In this document: piece after piece, positions 1 through 5,234 of the stretch | Layout of the letters: each line of letters starts with the position of its first letter | Position numbering within the stretch: position 1 is the first letter of the stretch | Source: JBOGEB01 sp050743125 | GTDB lineage: Bacteria > Actinomycetota > Nitriliruptoria > Euzebyales > Egibacteraceae | DNA: 6,452 nt | Direction: 5' to 3' | Assembly: GCA_050743125.1 (NCBI GenBank) | Contig: JBOGEB010000222.1 | Coordinates: 1 to 6,452 of the forward strand | Made by a program: the position numbers and the translations under genes | Notes under the pieces: generated by a model | Databases searched by the model: none | Seen by the model: only the letters and a program-made list of their open reading frames with translations | What the model was told of the DNA's origin: nothing

Positions 1-2
1 AG

Positions 3-950
3 CCGGCGCCGCCTCGGCCGCAGCCGGTGCCGGTGCCGCCTCGGCCGGCGCCAGAGCGACCGCGGCCGGCGCCGGCGTCACCGGCAGTGTTCGAGGTGTC
101 GCCGGGCAGGGTCGACTTCGGGCCGGTGTTGGAGGGTGCGTCCAAAGACATGACGGTCACCGTGACCAACGTCGGCGGCCAGCCGGGCACGATCACCGAG
201 ATCCGCGTGGACGGCGGGGGCGGCGTGTTTCAGGCGTCGCAGGACTGCCGTAAGGAGATCTCCGCTGGGGCTAGCTGCGCCATCAAGGTCACGTTCACAC
301 CGGGCGCTGTCCAGGGTGAGCAGACGGCGGTGCTCGTGGTGGCCGGCAGCGCTGGCGACCCGCGCACCGTCCAACTGTCCGGCAGGGGCGACCCCAAGCC
401 CGCGCCGGCGAAGTTCCAGGTGTCGCCGAGCAGCTTGGACTTCGGGCCGGTGTTGGAGGGTGCGTCCAAAGACATGACGGTCACCGTGACCAACGTCGGC
501 GGCCAGCCGGGCACGATCACCGAGATCCGCGTGGACGGAAGCCCCCAGTTCCAGGGCTTCCCGTCTCCGCAGTGCGGTAAGGAGATCCCCGCCGGCGGCA
601 GCTGCACCATCACGGTCAGGTTCACCTCAACCCCCGTCGATGGAGTCGAGAGCAAAGAGCAGGCAACCCTCCAGGTGGGTGGTGCGAGCGTCCCGCTCTC
701 CGGGACCGCCACGCCCAAGCCAACCACACCATCGTCAACCGGATCCTCCGTTGTTGAGCCGCCGCCCGCTGAGCTGCCGTCTGAGCCGCCGCCGGTTGAG
801 CCGCCCGCTGAGCCGCCGCCCGCTGAGCTGCCGTCTGAGCCGCCGCCGGTTGAGCCGCCCGCTGAGCCGCCGCCGGTTGAGCCGCCCGCTGAGCCGCCAC
901 CCGCTGAGCCGCCGCCCGCTGAGCCGCCCGCTGAGCCGCCACCCGCTTGA
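3..950 (+). CDS. Choice-of-anchor D (ASH/Ig-like) domain protein with proline-rich tail, 5' end outside window
   Basis: The reading frame is open to the left edge. A GTG at 27 gives a 307-residue product, but the codons before it continue the same Pro/Arg-rich stretch, so the true start lies upstream. Counting from that GTG: a Pro-rich linker (1-20), an Ig-like domain at about 22-120, a second at about 130-228, and a Pro/Glu tail (244-307). Each domain begins FxVSPxxxDFG, has a TVTNVG strand, and carries a Cys pair (C74/C84 and C183/C193) in a C...AGxSCxIxVxFT motif. This is the pattern of choice-of-anchor D, related to ASPM/SPD-2/Hydin domains. Such domains are usually extracellular or adhesive beta-sandwiches. 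No signal peptide, membrane helix or LPxTG sorting motif is visible in the part seen. Any catalytic or anchoring part would be upstream. The domain assignment is firm; the role of the whole protein is unknown. Confidence 0.85.
   Translation, partial: PAPPRPQPVPVPPRPAPERPRPAPASPAVFEVSPGRVDFGPVLEGASKDMTVTVTNVGGQPGTITEIRVDGGGGVFQASQDCRKEISAGASCAIKVTFTPGAVQGEQTAVLVVAGSAGDPRTVQLSGRGDPKPAPAKFQVSPSSLDFGPVLEGASKDMTVTVTNVGGQPGTITEIRVDGSPQFQGFPSPQCGKEIPAGGSCTITVRFTSTPVDGVESKEQATLQVGGASVPLSGTATPKPTTPSSTGSSVVEPPPAELPSEPPPVEPPAEPPPAELPSEPPPVEPPAEPPPVEPPAEPPPAEPPPAEPPAEPPPA
114..214 (+). repeat. 101-base direct repeat, copy 1 (partner at 438-538)
   Basis: This stretch is identical, base for base, to 438-538. 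It encodes the first strands of Ig-like domain 1, from DFGPVLEGASKD to the EIRVDG strand. The remainder of the two domains has diverged strongly, which suggests recent conversion or recombination between domain-encoding segments. Confidence 0.95.
438..538 (+). repeat. 101-base direct repeat, copy 2 (partner at 114-214)
   Basis: Second copy of the identical segment, in the same reading frame, 324 bases after the first. It encodes the N-terminal strands of Ig-like domain 2. Confidence 0.95.
756..947 (+). repeat. Pro/Glu tandem repeat in coding sequence (9-residue units)
   Basis: The last 64 codons are built from 27-base units encoding EPPPAELPS and EPPPVEPPA. These two alternate as an 18-residue higher-order unit before decaying into shorter EPPPA/EPPA units. 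Such a tail probably forms a stiff polyproline-II stalk. Repeats like this change length readily by slippage or recombination, so unit number may vary between strains. Confidence 0.95.
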
Positions 951-957
951 GGGCCGC

Positions 958-977
958 CCGCTGCGGGCCGGCAGCGG
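958..977 (+). terminator. GC-rich hairpin just after the choice-of-anchor D gene
   Basis: CCGCTGC (958-964) pairs perfectly with GCAGCGG (971-977) around a 6-base loop, 7 bases after the TGA at 948-950. There is no U-run, which is common in actinobacterial terminators. The adjacent IclR gene converges on this point, so a terminator is expected here. The stem is short and such sequence is GC-rich by default, so this is tentative. Confidence 0.4.
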
Positions 978-1147
978 CGAGGCTGGGCAATGGCCCACGC
1001 GTGGTCAGCGCGGTCCTCGTGTTGCTCCCTGGCCGGGGTGATGTTGCCGGAGCCCCTGCGCGCCAACACCGGGCGAGCGCGCCTCGAGCCAGCGCGCCTT
1101 GGACGAGAGAGGCCAGCTCGTCGTGGAGCGGGGCTGGACGGGCACGC

Positions 1148-1957
1148 TCAGACGCCGGGCGGGCGTGGGTGGGTTCGGCTCGGGCAGTAGCCCAGGCGCT
1201 CGGAGATGCCTCGCGCGGCCTGAGTGGTCGCGGTCGCCAACGCTCGGACGTGCAACCCCTCGAAGCGAGGGACCGGCCCAGCGACACTGATCGCGGCGAC
1301 GACCTCGCCGGTGGTGTCGCGGATTGGCGCAGCGATCGACGCGATGCCGATCTCGCTTTGGTTCACGTTCATCGCGTAGCCGTGAGTGCGGATCTTTGCG
1401 AGCTCCTCGCGCAGCCGGTCGGGGTCGGTGATCGTGTAGAGCGTGCGCGCCTCCAGCTGGCGGCCTTGGAGCAGGCGGTCGAGCTTGTCCGGTGGGAGGT
1501 AGGCGAGGAGCACCTTCCCCGTGCCCGTGCAGTGCGCCGCGCTGCGGCGGCGGGCTTGCCCAGACCGGCGCAGCGCCCGCGGGCTCTCACGGCGCTCGAC
1601 GTAAACGACCTCGGCGCCGTGGAGCACGGCGATGTTGACGGCCTCGCCGGTCCGGTTGCACAGATCCTCGACGTAGGGGGCGACGGACTCGTGGAGGCCG
1701 AGGCGCGCCGCCGTCTGTGCCCCAAGGTCGAGCAGCCGCAGGCCCAGCGCGTACCGGCCAGTGGTGGCGTTCTGCTCAGCGAAGCCCTCCTCCTTCAGCG
1801 TGGCGAGCAGGCGGTGAACCGTGCTCTTGCCGATGCCGAGCCGGCGGGCGAGTTCGCTGACCCCGAGTTCCGGCTCCGCTGGCGTGAACGCGCAGAGCAG
1901 CCGGAGCACGTTGCGGACTGAGTTGACCGTGGAGGCTCGTGGCACGGGCGAGGTCAC
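1148..1957 (-). CDS. IclR-family transcriptional regulator
   Basis: A 269-residue protein, normal length for IclR regulators. Residues about 13-75 form the winged helix-turn-helix: SVRNVLRLLCAF, then LGVSELARRLGIGKSTVHRLLATL (recognition helix around GIGKSTVHRLL), then a wing ending in RYALGLRLLDLG. Residues about 90-255 are the effector-binding domain, with the family features HCTGTGKVLLAYLP, a DPDRLREELAKIRTHGYA helix and a final IAAPIRDTTGEVVAAISVAG core. The protein binds DNA as a dimer or tetramer and usually responds to small aromatic or carboxylic metabolites; the ligand cannot be inferred here. The start is a GTG at 1957 with no clear Shine-Dalgarno sequence, so it may be leaderless. 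No catabolic target gene is adjacent in the window. The last ten or so residues (Arg/Pro/His-rich) go beyond the usual domain end. Confidence 0.93.
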   Translation of the reverse strand: MTSPVPRASTVNSVRNVLRLLCAFTPAEPELGVSELARRLGIGKSTVHRLLATLKEEGFAEQNATTGRYALGLRLLDLGAQTAARLGLHESVAPYVEDLCNRTGEAVNIAVLHGAEVVYVERRESPRALRRSGQARRRSAAHCTGTGKVLLAYLPPDKLDRLLQGRQLEARTLYTITDPDRLREELAKIRTHGYAMNVNQSEIGIASIAAPIRDTTGEVVAAISVAGPVPRFEGLHVRALATATTQAARGISERLGYCPSRTHPRPPGV

Positions 1958-2304
1958 GGTGCGATGGTAGACGGCGATACGGATGACTTGCGGGGTTTCT
2001 CGTCACCAATGAGCCGGCGGATACGGCGATGCAGCGGTCTGCACCGGCTGCGGTCACCGGAGGAGGGTCGGGCCGCCGGATGCGGCGCAGAGGGGTCGGC
2101 GAGCAGCCCCGCGTGACAAAGGCGCCCCCGGGCCCGCCCACGCGGGCTGTTCGCTGCAGCGCCTGCTGCTTTCCTGCGGCTGCAGGGGAACGTGGGGGCC
2201 GAGCTGGCGCTGGCCCGCCTGGCGTGTATTTCCTTTGGAGCCGGAGGAAAGTGCCCATGCCTCGGGGGTCTGCAGCCAACTGGAGCGGCTCTGCAGCCCG
2301 ATCT
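1958..2304. other. Intergenic region of about 350 bases, no convincing gene
   Basis: Upstream of the IclR gene and downstream of the membrane miniprotein gene. Reading frames across it are low-complexity Pro/Arg/Ala/Ser stretches with no recognisable domain. It holds a small hairpin (2132-2147), two copies of CGGCGAT and ATACGG near 1972-2026 that could belong to IclR autoregulation, and a cluster of CTGCAG hexamers (2154, 2180, 2270, 2291). I see no good sigma-70 promoter for the IclR gene. Confidence 0.6.
2132..2147 (-). terminator. Short GC hairpin downstream of the miniprotein gene
   Basis: GCCCGC (2132-2137) pairs with GCGGGC (2142-2147) across a 4-base loop. It lies about 160 bases beyond the minus-strand TGA at 2305-2307. 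The stem is only six pairs and there is no U-tract, so it is a weak terminator candidate. Confidence 0.25.
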
Positions 2305-2571
2305 TCACCTTCGTGTCCCCAGCAGCCCGACCAGATAGAGGAAGAAGCGGTACAGATCACCGAAGAAACGCTGCAGGATGGGAAAGATCGCTGGCAAGAG
2401 CAGGAGCAGCAGAATCAAGAACAACCAACTGTGGCGAATAAGGTTGATGAAACCAATTATCAGCGCGATCACCACGATCAGCGTCACCAGCCACTGCAGC
2501 GGTGGGGGGAACAGCGCCAAAAAACGATCGTACAGCGCAACCAAGTCTTGATAGAGATTCATGGTGCTCAA
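2305..2571 (-). CDS. Small two-helix membrane protein (88 aa, unknown function)
   Basis: I do not recognise a named family. The product has an amphipathic N-terminal segment (about 8-21, DLVALYDRFLALF), a PPP turn (22-24), a first membrane helix (about 25-45), a two-residue RH turn (46-47), a second very hydrophobic helix (about 48-66, Leu/Ile-rich), and an amphipathic aromatic C-terminal helix (about 67-84) ending in TRR. This predicts a tight membrane hairpin with both ends on the same side. A TTG at 2571 fits best, with a GAGGGGG seven bases upstream; an ATG at 2562 would remove three residues. The gene starts 32 bases after the SIR2-TPR relic and is probably co-transcribed with it. Base composition is clearly less GC-rich than the neighbours, partly because of the hydrophobic codons and perhaps also from transfer. 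The antisense frame is Gln/Glu-rich, as expected for a shadow of a hydrophobic gene. Confidence 0.72.
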   Translation of the reverse strand: MSTMNLYQDLVALYDRFLALFPPPLQWLVTLIVVIALIIGFINLIRHSWLFLILLLLLLPAIFPILQRFFGDLYRFFLYLVGLLGTRR

Positions 2572-2578
2572 ACCTACA

Positions 2579-2585
2579 CCCCCTC
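2579..2585 (-). promoter_or_regulatory. Ribosome binding site deciding a TTG start
   Basis: Minus-strand GAGGGGG sits seven bases from the TTG at 2571 but sixteen from the ATG at 2562, favouring the TTG. A weaker AGG lies ten bases before the ATG, so the shorter product is not excluded. Confidence 0.5.
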
Positions 2586-2603
2586 GCCCGTGGCCTGCCC
2601 GGG

Positions 2604-3199
2604 TCAGCCGGGTAGCTGGAGGCGGCGGGTCAGCGTCTGTGCGTCCTTGCGCTGCCGGTGCGCGCGCTGCTCGTCGCCGAGCGCTGCATACGCGTCGGCG
2701 AGGAGTGCGGTCGCGTCACGCTCCGCCCACGCGTACCCGCAGCCCTGCGCGAGGCTGCGGGCGGTCTCGGCGGCGTCGAGCGCCCGCTCCGCGCCGTGGG
2801 GGCCGTCCCGGTCGAGGACGATCCGCCCACGCAGCACGAGCGCGTCCGCGTGGTGCAGCCGCATGCGGCGTGGGGCGGCGATTCCCAGCGCCTCCCCGAC
2901 CCGGCGCTCGGCCTGGATCCAGTCGCGGCGCCGCCGGGCAAGGTCAGCCTGGGCGAGCAGGATCGGGGGCAGCTCGGCGAGCATCCGCCCGCTCCGGAAC
3001 GTGGCCTCGGCTGCGGCGAGCCCCTGGTCCACTGCCTCGTCGGCGAGCAGCCGGATCAGCGCCTGCCAGAGCGGGTAGAGCGGGACGGAGGCGCCCGCCC
3101 CCACGAACGCGATCGCTTGGCCCGAGCCCAGGAGCGCGCAGAGCCGCTCCAGGACGCGTCCGTTGCCGGAACCGCCAGGACCCGCTCGAGTGCGCCCAT
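2604..3199 (-). pseudogene. Internally deleted SIR2-TPR gene (relic of a STAND-type defence protein)
   Basis: Reading back from the TGA at 2604-2606, the frame is open to the TGA of the XRE gene at 3219-3221. Across 3149-3060 it encodes ERLCALLGSGQAIAFVGAGASVP followed by LYPLWQALIRLLADEAV. GAGAS followed by YPLW is the Gly-rich NAD-binding start of SIR2-like domains. About 30 residues later the sequence switches to the end of a TPR array (LLAQADLARRRRDWIQAERRVGEAL, LHHADALVLRGRIVLD, YAWAERDATALLADAYAALGD). SIR2-STAND-TPR proteins typically approach or exceed 1000 residues, so the catalytic remainder of SIR2, the NTPase and most TPRs appear to be missing. No ATG, GTG or TTG lies in frame ahead of the motif; the GTG at 3104 falls inside it. 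The nearest ATG (3199, 19 bases after the XRE gene) is in another frame, implying an indel as well. Loss of function is very likely; the identity of the ancestor is inferred. Confidence 0.75.
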
Positions 3200-3218
3200 G
3201 CCCCTCACGAGCAGATGC

Positions 3219-4475
3219 TCAGGCCCTCCTCAACCGTTCGTCCAGCTCCTGGACGCATGCCAGGTCGGCGGAGCCCGGGGGAAATTGGTCCCGGACCCCG
3301 TAGATGCGCTGCAGCCCCATCGGGTACTCATGCTCGACGCACAGCGTGTGCGCCTGGGCCAGCCGAGTGGAGGCTTCCGGCAACTCATCCTGGCCCATCA
3401 GCGCAGCGCCGAGGTCGGTCAGGATCACCGCCTGTCTGCGCGGCCAGCTGACATGCGCCAACCCGCTCGTCAGCGCAGCAGCGGCTCGCTCGGGACGGTC
3501 GAGCAGGATGTCACAAATCCCGCGGAACCCGTCGAGGCCCTCACCCGTAAGTAGGGCGTGGTAGTTGACGGTCGAGCACGAAACCGGCAGCGCTTCGCCT
3601 TTGGCACGTTCGAGCGACCCCTGGGCGTGTTCGTACGCTTGCTCGGCGCCTTTGGCTTCGTGAGCGCACGCTTGCTCCTCGGCGAGCCGTGCTGCGGTCC
3701 AAGCTTGAACGATGGCCGGTGCATGCTTGCGCGCCAGGGCGTCGGCCTGCGCCAAGAGCCTGATGGCCTCAGGTGAGGGCGAGCGTCCACCACTGACAAT
3801 CGTAGAGCGCAGGTGGCTTTGGGCGGTGAGCGCCGCCGCCAGCAGGGTGTGGCCTTCGGCCTCGTGGGCGTGATCCTCAGCGAGCTGGAGGTACGCGCTG
3901 GCCTGGGCAGGCCGGTGAGCGAAGTGCGCCAGGTTTCCCACCAGCAGCGCGATCTCAGCGATCCCTGCGTGGAGCCGCGTCCGTTGAGGGGGTGACATCG
4001 CCAGCGTCAGCAGGCGCGTGGCGTCCTCCAGATGGGCAGCCACCGGTCCGATGAGCACGCCCGGGGGGGACGTCGTGTACATGCCCACGAGCCCAGCGCT
4101 GACCGTCTCCAGGTGGTCCAGGGTGCGGTCGTCGACTCGGCGGAGCGTGTCGCTCCACAACCAGCCCACCCCACCGGCCGGCGCGCCGCCGCCAGCCGCC
4201 AACAGTCGCAGGGCGTCGCGTCGGTGCATCTGCCTCACCTGGATCGGGGACAGCAACGGTGACAGCTCACGGACAGTTTCGCAGAGCAGGTCGTCGAGCG
4301 CCTCGATGACTCGATGGTTGGTGGGCGCGGTGTCGCCTTGCTCCCATCGTATGGCGGTACGTCGGTGAACCTTGAGCCGGCCGGCGAACGACGCCTTGCT
4401 CAAGCCGAGCGCGGAGCGCAGCTGCGCGACCTCGTCGGTTGACCAGTGCTCTGCCCAGTTTCCCAATCCTGTCAC
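3219..4475 (-). CDS. XRE-family regulator with TPR-like C-terminal region
   Basis: A 418-residue protein. Residues about 14-64 are a helix-turn-helix: EVAQLRSALGLSKASFAGRL, then VHRRTAIRWEQGDTAP, then HRVIEALDDLL, which is the Cro/C1 pattern with the invariant WE(x)G turn. A short linker contains MHRRDALRLLAAGGG (83-97), a motif common between HTH and TPR parts in actinobacterial regulators of this type. The rest (about 120-415) is alpha-helical with TPR-like Ala/Leu repeats, for example QASAYLQLAEDHAHEAEGH and ALTAQSHLRSTIV, probably sensing a peptide or protein partner. The start is a GTG at 4475 with AGGGG seven bases upstream. It is transcribed divergently from the WhiB-like gene, and the shared spacer carries two dyads that may be its operators. 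The SIR2-TPR relic follows closely, so it may once have controlled that effector. Family call is secure; targets are inferred. Confidence 0.9.
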   Translation of the reverse strand: MTGLGNWAEHWSTDEVAQLRSALGLSKASFAGRLKVHRRTAIRWEQGDTAPTNHRVIEALDDLLCETVRELSPLLSPIQVRQMHRRDALRLLAAGGGAPAGGVGWLWSDTLRRVDDRTLDHLETVSAGLVGMYTTSPPGVLIGPVAAHLEDATRLLTLAMSPPQRTRLHAGIAEIALLVGNLAHFAHRPAQASAYLQLAEDHAHEAEGHTLLAAALTAQSHLRSTIVSGGRSPSPEAIRLLAQADALARKHAPAIVQAWTAARLAEEQACAHEAKGAEQAYEHAQGSLERAKGEALPVSCSTVNYHALLTGEGLDGFRGICDILLDRPERAAAALTSGLAHVSWPRRQAVILTDLGAALMGQDELPEASTRLAQAHTLCVEHEYPMGLQRIYGVRDQFPPGSADLACVQELDERLRRA

Positions 4476-4512
4476 AGCTCTGCCCCTGATCTGTCTCTTT
4501 ACTATTCACGGT

Positions 4513-4525
4513 GGCTGCGGCAGCC
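4513..4525. promoter_or_regulatory. Perfect 13-base palindrome between divergent regulators
   Basis: GGCTGC (4513-4518), one central base, GCAGCC (4520-4525). It lies 38 bases upstream of the XRE start codon, in or beside the expected leader or promoter of that gene. It could be an operator or a leader hairpin. Short GC palindromes are common in such DNA, so confidence is modest. Confidence 0.35.
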
Positions 4526-4529
4526 TACC

Positions 4530-4553
4530 GCAATGGACCAATTCCACCATTGC
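4530..4553. promoter_or_regulatory. 24-base dyad, candidate shared operator of the XRE and WhiB genes
   Basis: The sequence reads GCAATGG-N3-AATT-N3-CCATTGC: two perfect 7-base arms around an AATT centre. It is AT-richer than its surroundings and lies between the divergent start codons (55 bases from the XRE GTG, 39 from the WhiB ATG). Size and symmetry fit a dimeric HTH repressor site. The neighbouring XRE regulator is the obvious candidate ligand, which is inference. No clear -10/-35 pair is visible for either gene. Confidence 0.6.
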
Positions 4554-4579
4554 AGCGACGTGAGAGCGAAACCTAGGGC

Positions 4580-4585
4580 AGGAGG
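4580..4585 (+). promoter_or_regulatory. Ribosome binding site of the WhiB-like gene
   Basis: AGGAGG with a seven-base spacer to the ATG at 4593. It fixes the start of the WhiB-like protein against longer upstream readings of the same frame. Confidence 0.85.
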
Positions 4586-4592
4586 ATTCCTG

Positions 4593-4883
4593 ATGGACGA
4601 TCAGCCCGTTGGAACGCTGTCCGGTTGGCGTGCCAAGGCAGCCTGTCTGGACGAGGATCCAGAATTGTTTTTTCCCGTCGGGTCGACCGGTCCGGCCCTC
4701 GACCAGGTCGAGCGGGCCAAGGCCGTGTGCCGGCGCTGTTCGGTCATCGACGAGTGTTTGGACTGGGCGCTGGAGACGAACCAGCAGGATGGGATCTGGG
4801 GTGGGTCGAGCGAAGACGAGCGGCGGTCCATGCGCCGCAGTCGAGGGCGGCGCAGTGGCAGCTCAGGAGATCCAGTGTCCTGA
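4593..4883 (+). CDS. WhiB-family iron-sulfur transcriptional regulator, WhiB1/WblE-like
   Basis: A 96-residue protein with the four cysteines that hold a [4Fe-4S] cluster: C18, C46, C49 and C55, the last three as CRRCSVIDEC. The DEDPELFFPVG segment (20-30), the GPALDQVERAK helix, and the GIWGG turn (67-71) followed by SEDERR are hallmarks of the family and closest to WhiB1/WblE by eye. After the turn comes a basic Arg/Ser-rich tail (from about 78) for DNA contact. Wbl proteins act by binding region 4 of the principal sigma factor and respond to NO or redox state. The ATG at 4593 is chosen because AGGAGG lies seven bases upstream and the WhiB alignment begins just after it; upstream in-frame codons are unlikely to be used. 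It is divergent from the XRE gene. Because it lies in an accessory-looking region, it may be an extra paralogue rather than the chromosomal whiB1. Confidence 0.95.
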   Translation: MDDQPVGTLSGWRAKAACLDEDPELFFPVGSTGPALDQVERAKAVCRRCSVIDECLDWALETNQQDGIWGGSSEDERRSMRRSRGRRSGSSGDPVS

Positions 4884-4925
4884 CGTGCGTGTTTGGTCGA
4901 GCCCCACCGCCAGAGCCCGCCCGGG

Positions 4926-5009
4926 ACGCGCGACTATCGCCCTATATGCCTGGCAGGCGGTGCGGGGAGGTCAGCGGCCCGTCCGACGCTGGCTGCTGGT
5001 CACGGCCGT
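4926..5009 (+). pseudogene. Degraded copy of the 5' end of the membrane gene at 6278
   Basis: By hand alignment this 84-base stretch matches 6260-6339 at a little under four bases in five, with one single-base and one three-base gap. The longest shared runs are GACGCTGGCT and GGTCACGGCCGT. In one frame it reads VRGGQRPVRRWLLVTAV, resembling GVVGGPW...RRWLVTAV at the start of the 6278 gene. Similarity begins about 18 bases before that gene's ATG, so leader DNA was copied too, and stops after the TAV codons. No full gene remains here. Confidence 0.6.
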
Positions 5010-5124
5010 TCAGCACGGCGTTCGCCGAGTTCGGCGGGGCTGCTCAGTGTTCTTGGCCTTGCCCTTGCAAATGGCGGTCAGCGCCAGTCGCGCCACGTCC
5101 TCTGCGGATCTCCCCGCCCTCCAA

Positions 5125-5157
5125 CCGCAGGAGGGAAGATGGGCCTCCCTCCTGCGG
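5125..5157. terminator. Strong 12-pair hairpin, proximal to the WhiB-like gene
   Basis: CCGCAGGAGGGA (5125-5136) pairs perfectly with TCCCTCCTGCGG (5146-5157) around a 9-base loop. It lies about 240 bases after the WhiB stop and 78 from the stop of the opposing gene. No U-run follows in either direction. Its place between convergent genes argues for a bidirectional terminator. Confidence 0.7.
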
Positions 5158-5173
5158 GTCCCCCCTGTACCAA

Positions 5174-5203
5174 CCTCCCGCAGGCTCTCAAACCTGCGGG
5201 AGG
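5174..5203. terminator. Second 11-pair hairpin, downstream of the repeat-protein gene
   Basis: CCTCCCGCAGG (5174-5184) pairs perfectly with CCTGCGGGAGG (5193-5203) around an 8-base loop. It lies 31 bases beyond the stop of the minus-strand repeat-protein gene, a normal terminator distance. It shares the CCGCAGG/CCTGCGG core with the preceding hairpin. Confidence 0.75.
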
Positions 5204-5234
5204 CCCCAAGCGCACGGCGCCTCTGCAACCGCGC

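Larger units (their letters stand above)
4884..5234. other. Convergent intergenic region between the WhiB-like and repeat-protein genes
   Basis: No intact gene is supported. The region contains the degraded gene start at 4926-5009, small dyads around it (GCCGT/ACGGC at 5005-5019 and CGCCGA/TCGGCG at 5023-5036), and the two strong tandem hairpins at 5125-5203. Longer open frames crossing it are Arg/Pro/Ala-rich and carry no recognisable domain. Confidence 0.6.

Noticed and set aside
230..1069. Minus-strand Gly/Ser-rich frame opposite the Pro/Glu tail
   Set aside because: GGGSAGGS-type sequence is the complement of the Pro/Glu repeats. The plus-strand frame contains the Ig-like domains and is the real one.
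947..1921. Long plus-strand open frame (324 codons)
   Set aside because: It lies antisense to the IclR gene, whose domain motifs are unmistakable. The product has no recognisable domain and reflects GC-rich third-position bias.
2029..3078. Long plus-strand open frame with a Gln/Glu-rich middle, plus an ATG at 2256 with a GGAGGAAA ahead of it
   Set aside because: The Gln/Glu-rich part is the antisense of the Leu/Ile-rich membrane miniprotein, and the remainder is antisense to the TPR relic. The ribosome-site match is attractive but no coherent protein follows.
2561..3554. Overlapping plus-strand Arg/Ala/Pro-rich frames
   Set aside because: They are antisense shadows of the SIR2-TPR relic and the XRE/TPR gene, with composition typical of shadow frames.
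4550..4585. TTGCAG and TAGGGC as a promoter for the WhiB-like gene
   Set aside because: The -10 match is poor and almost touches the ribosome binding site, so I could not support it.
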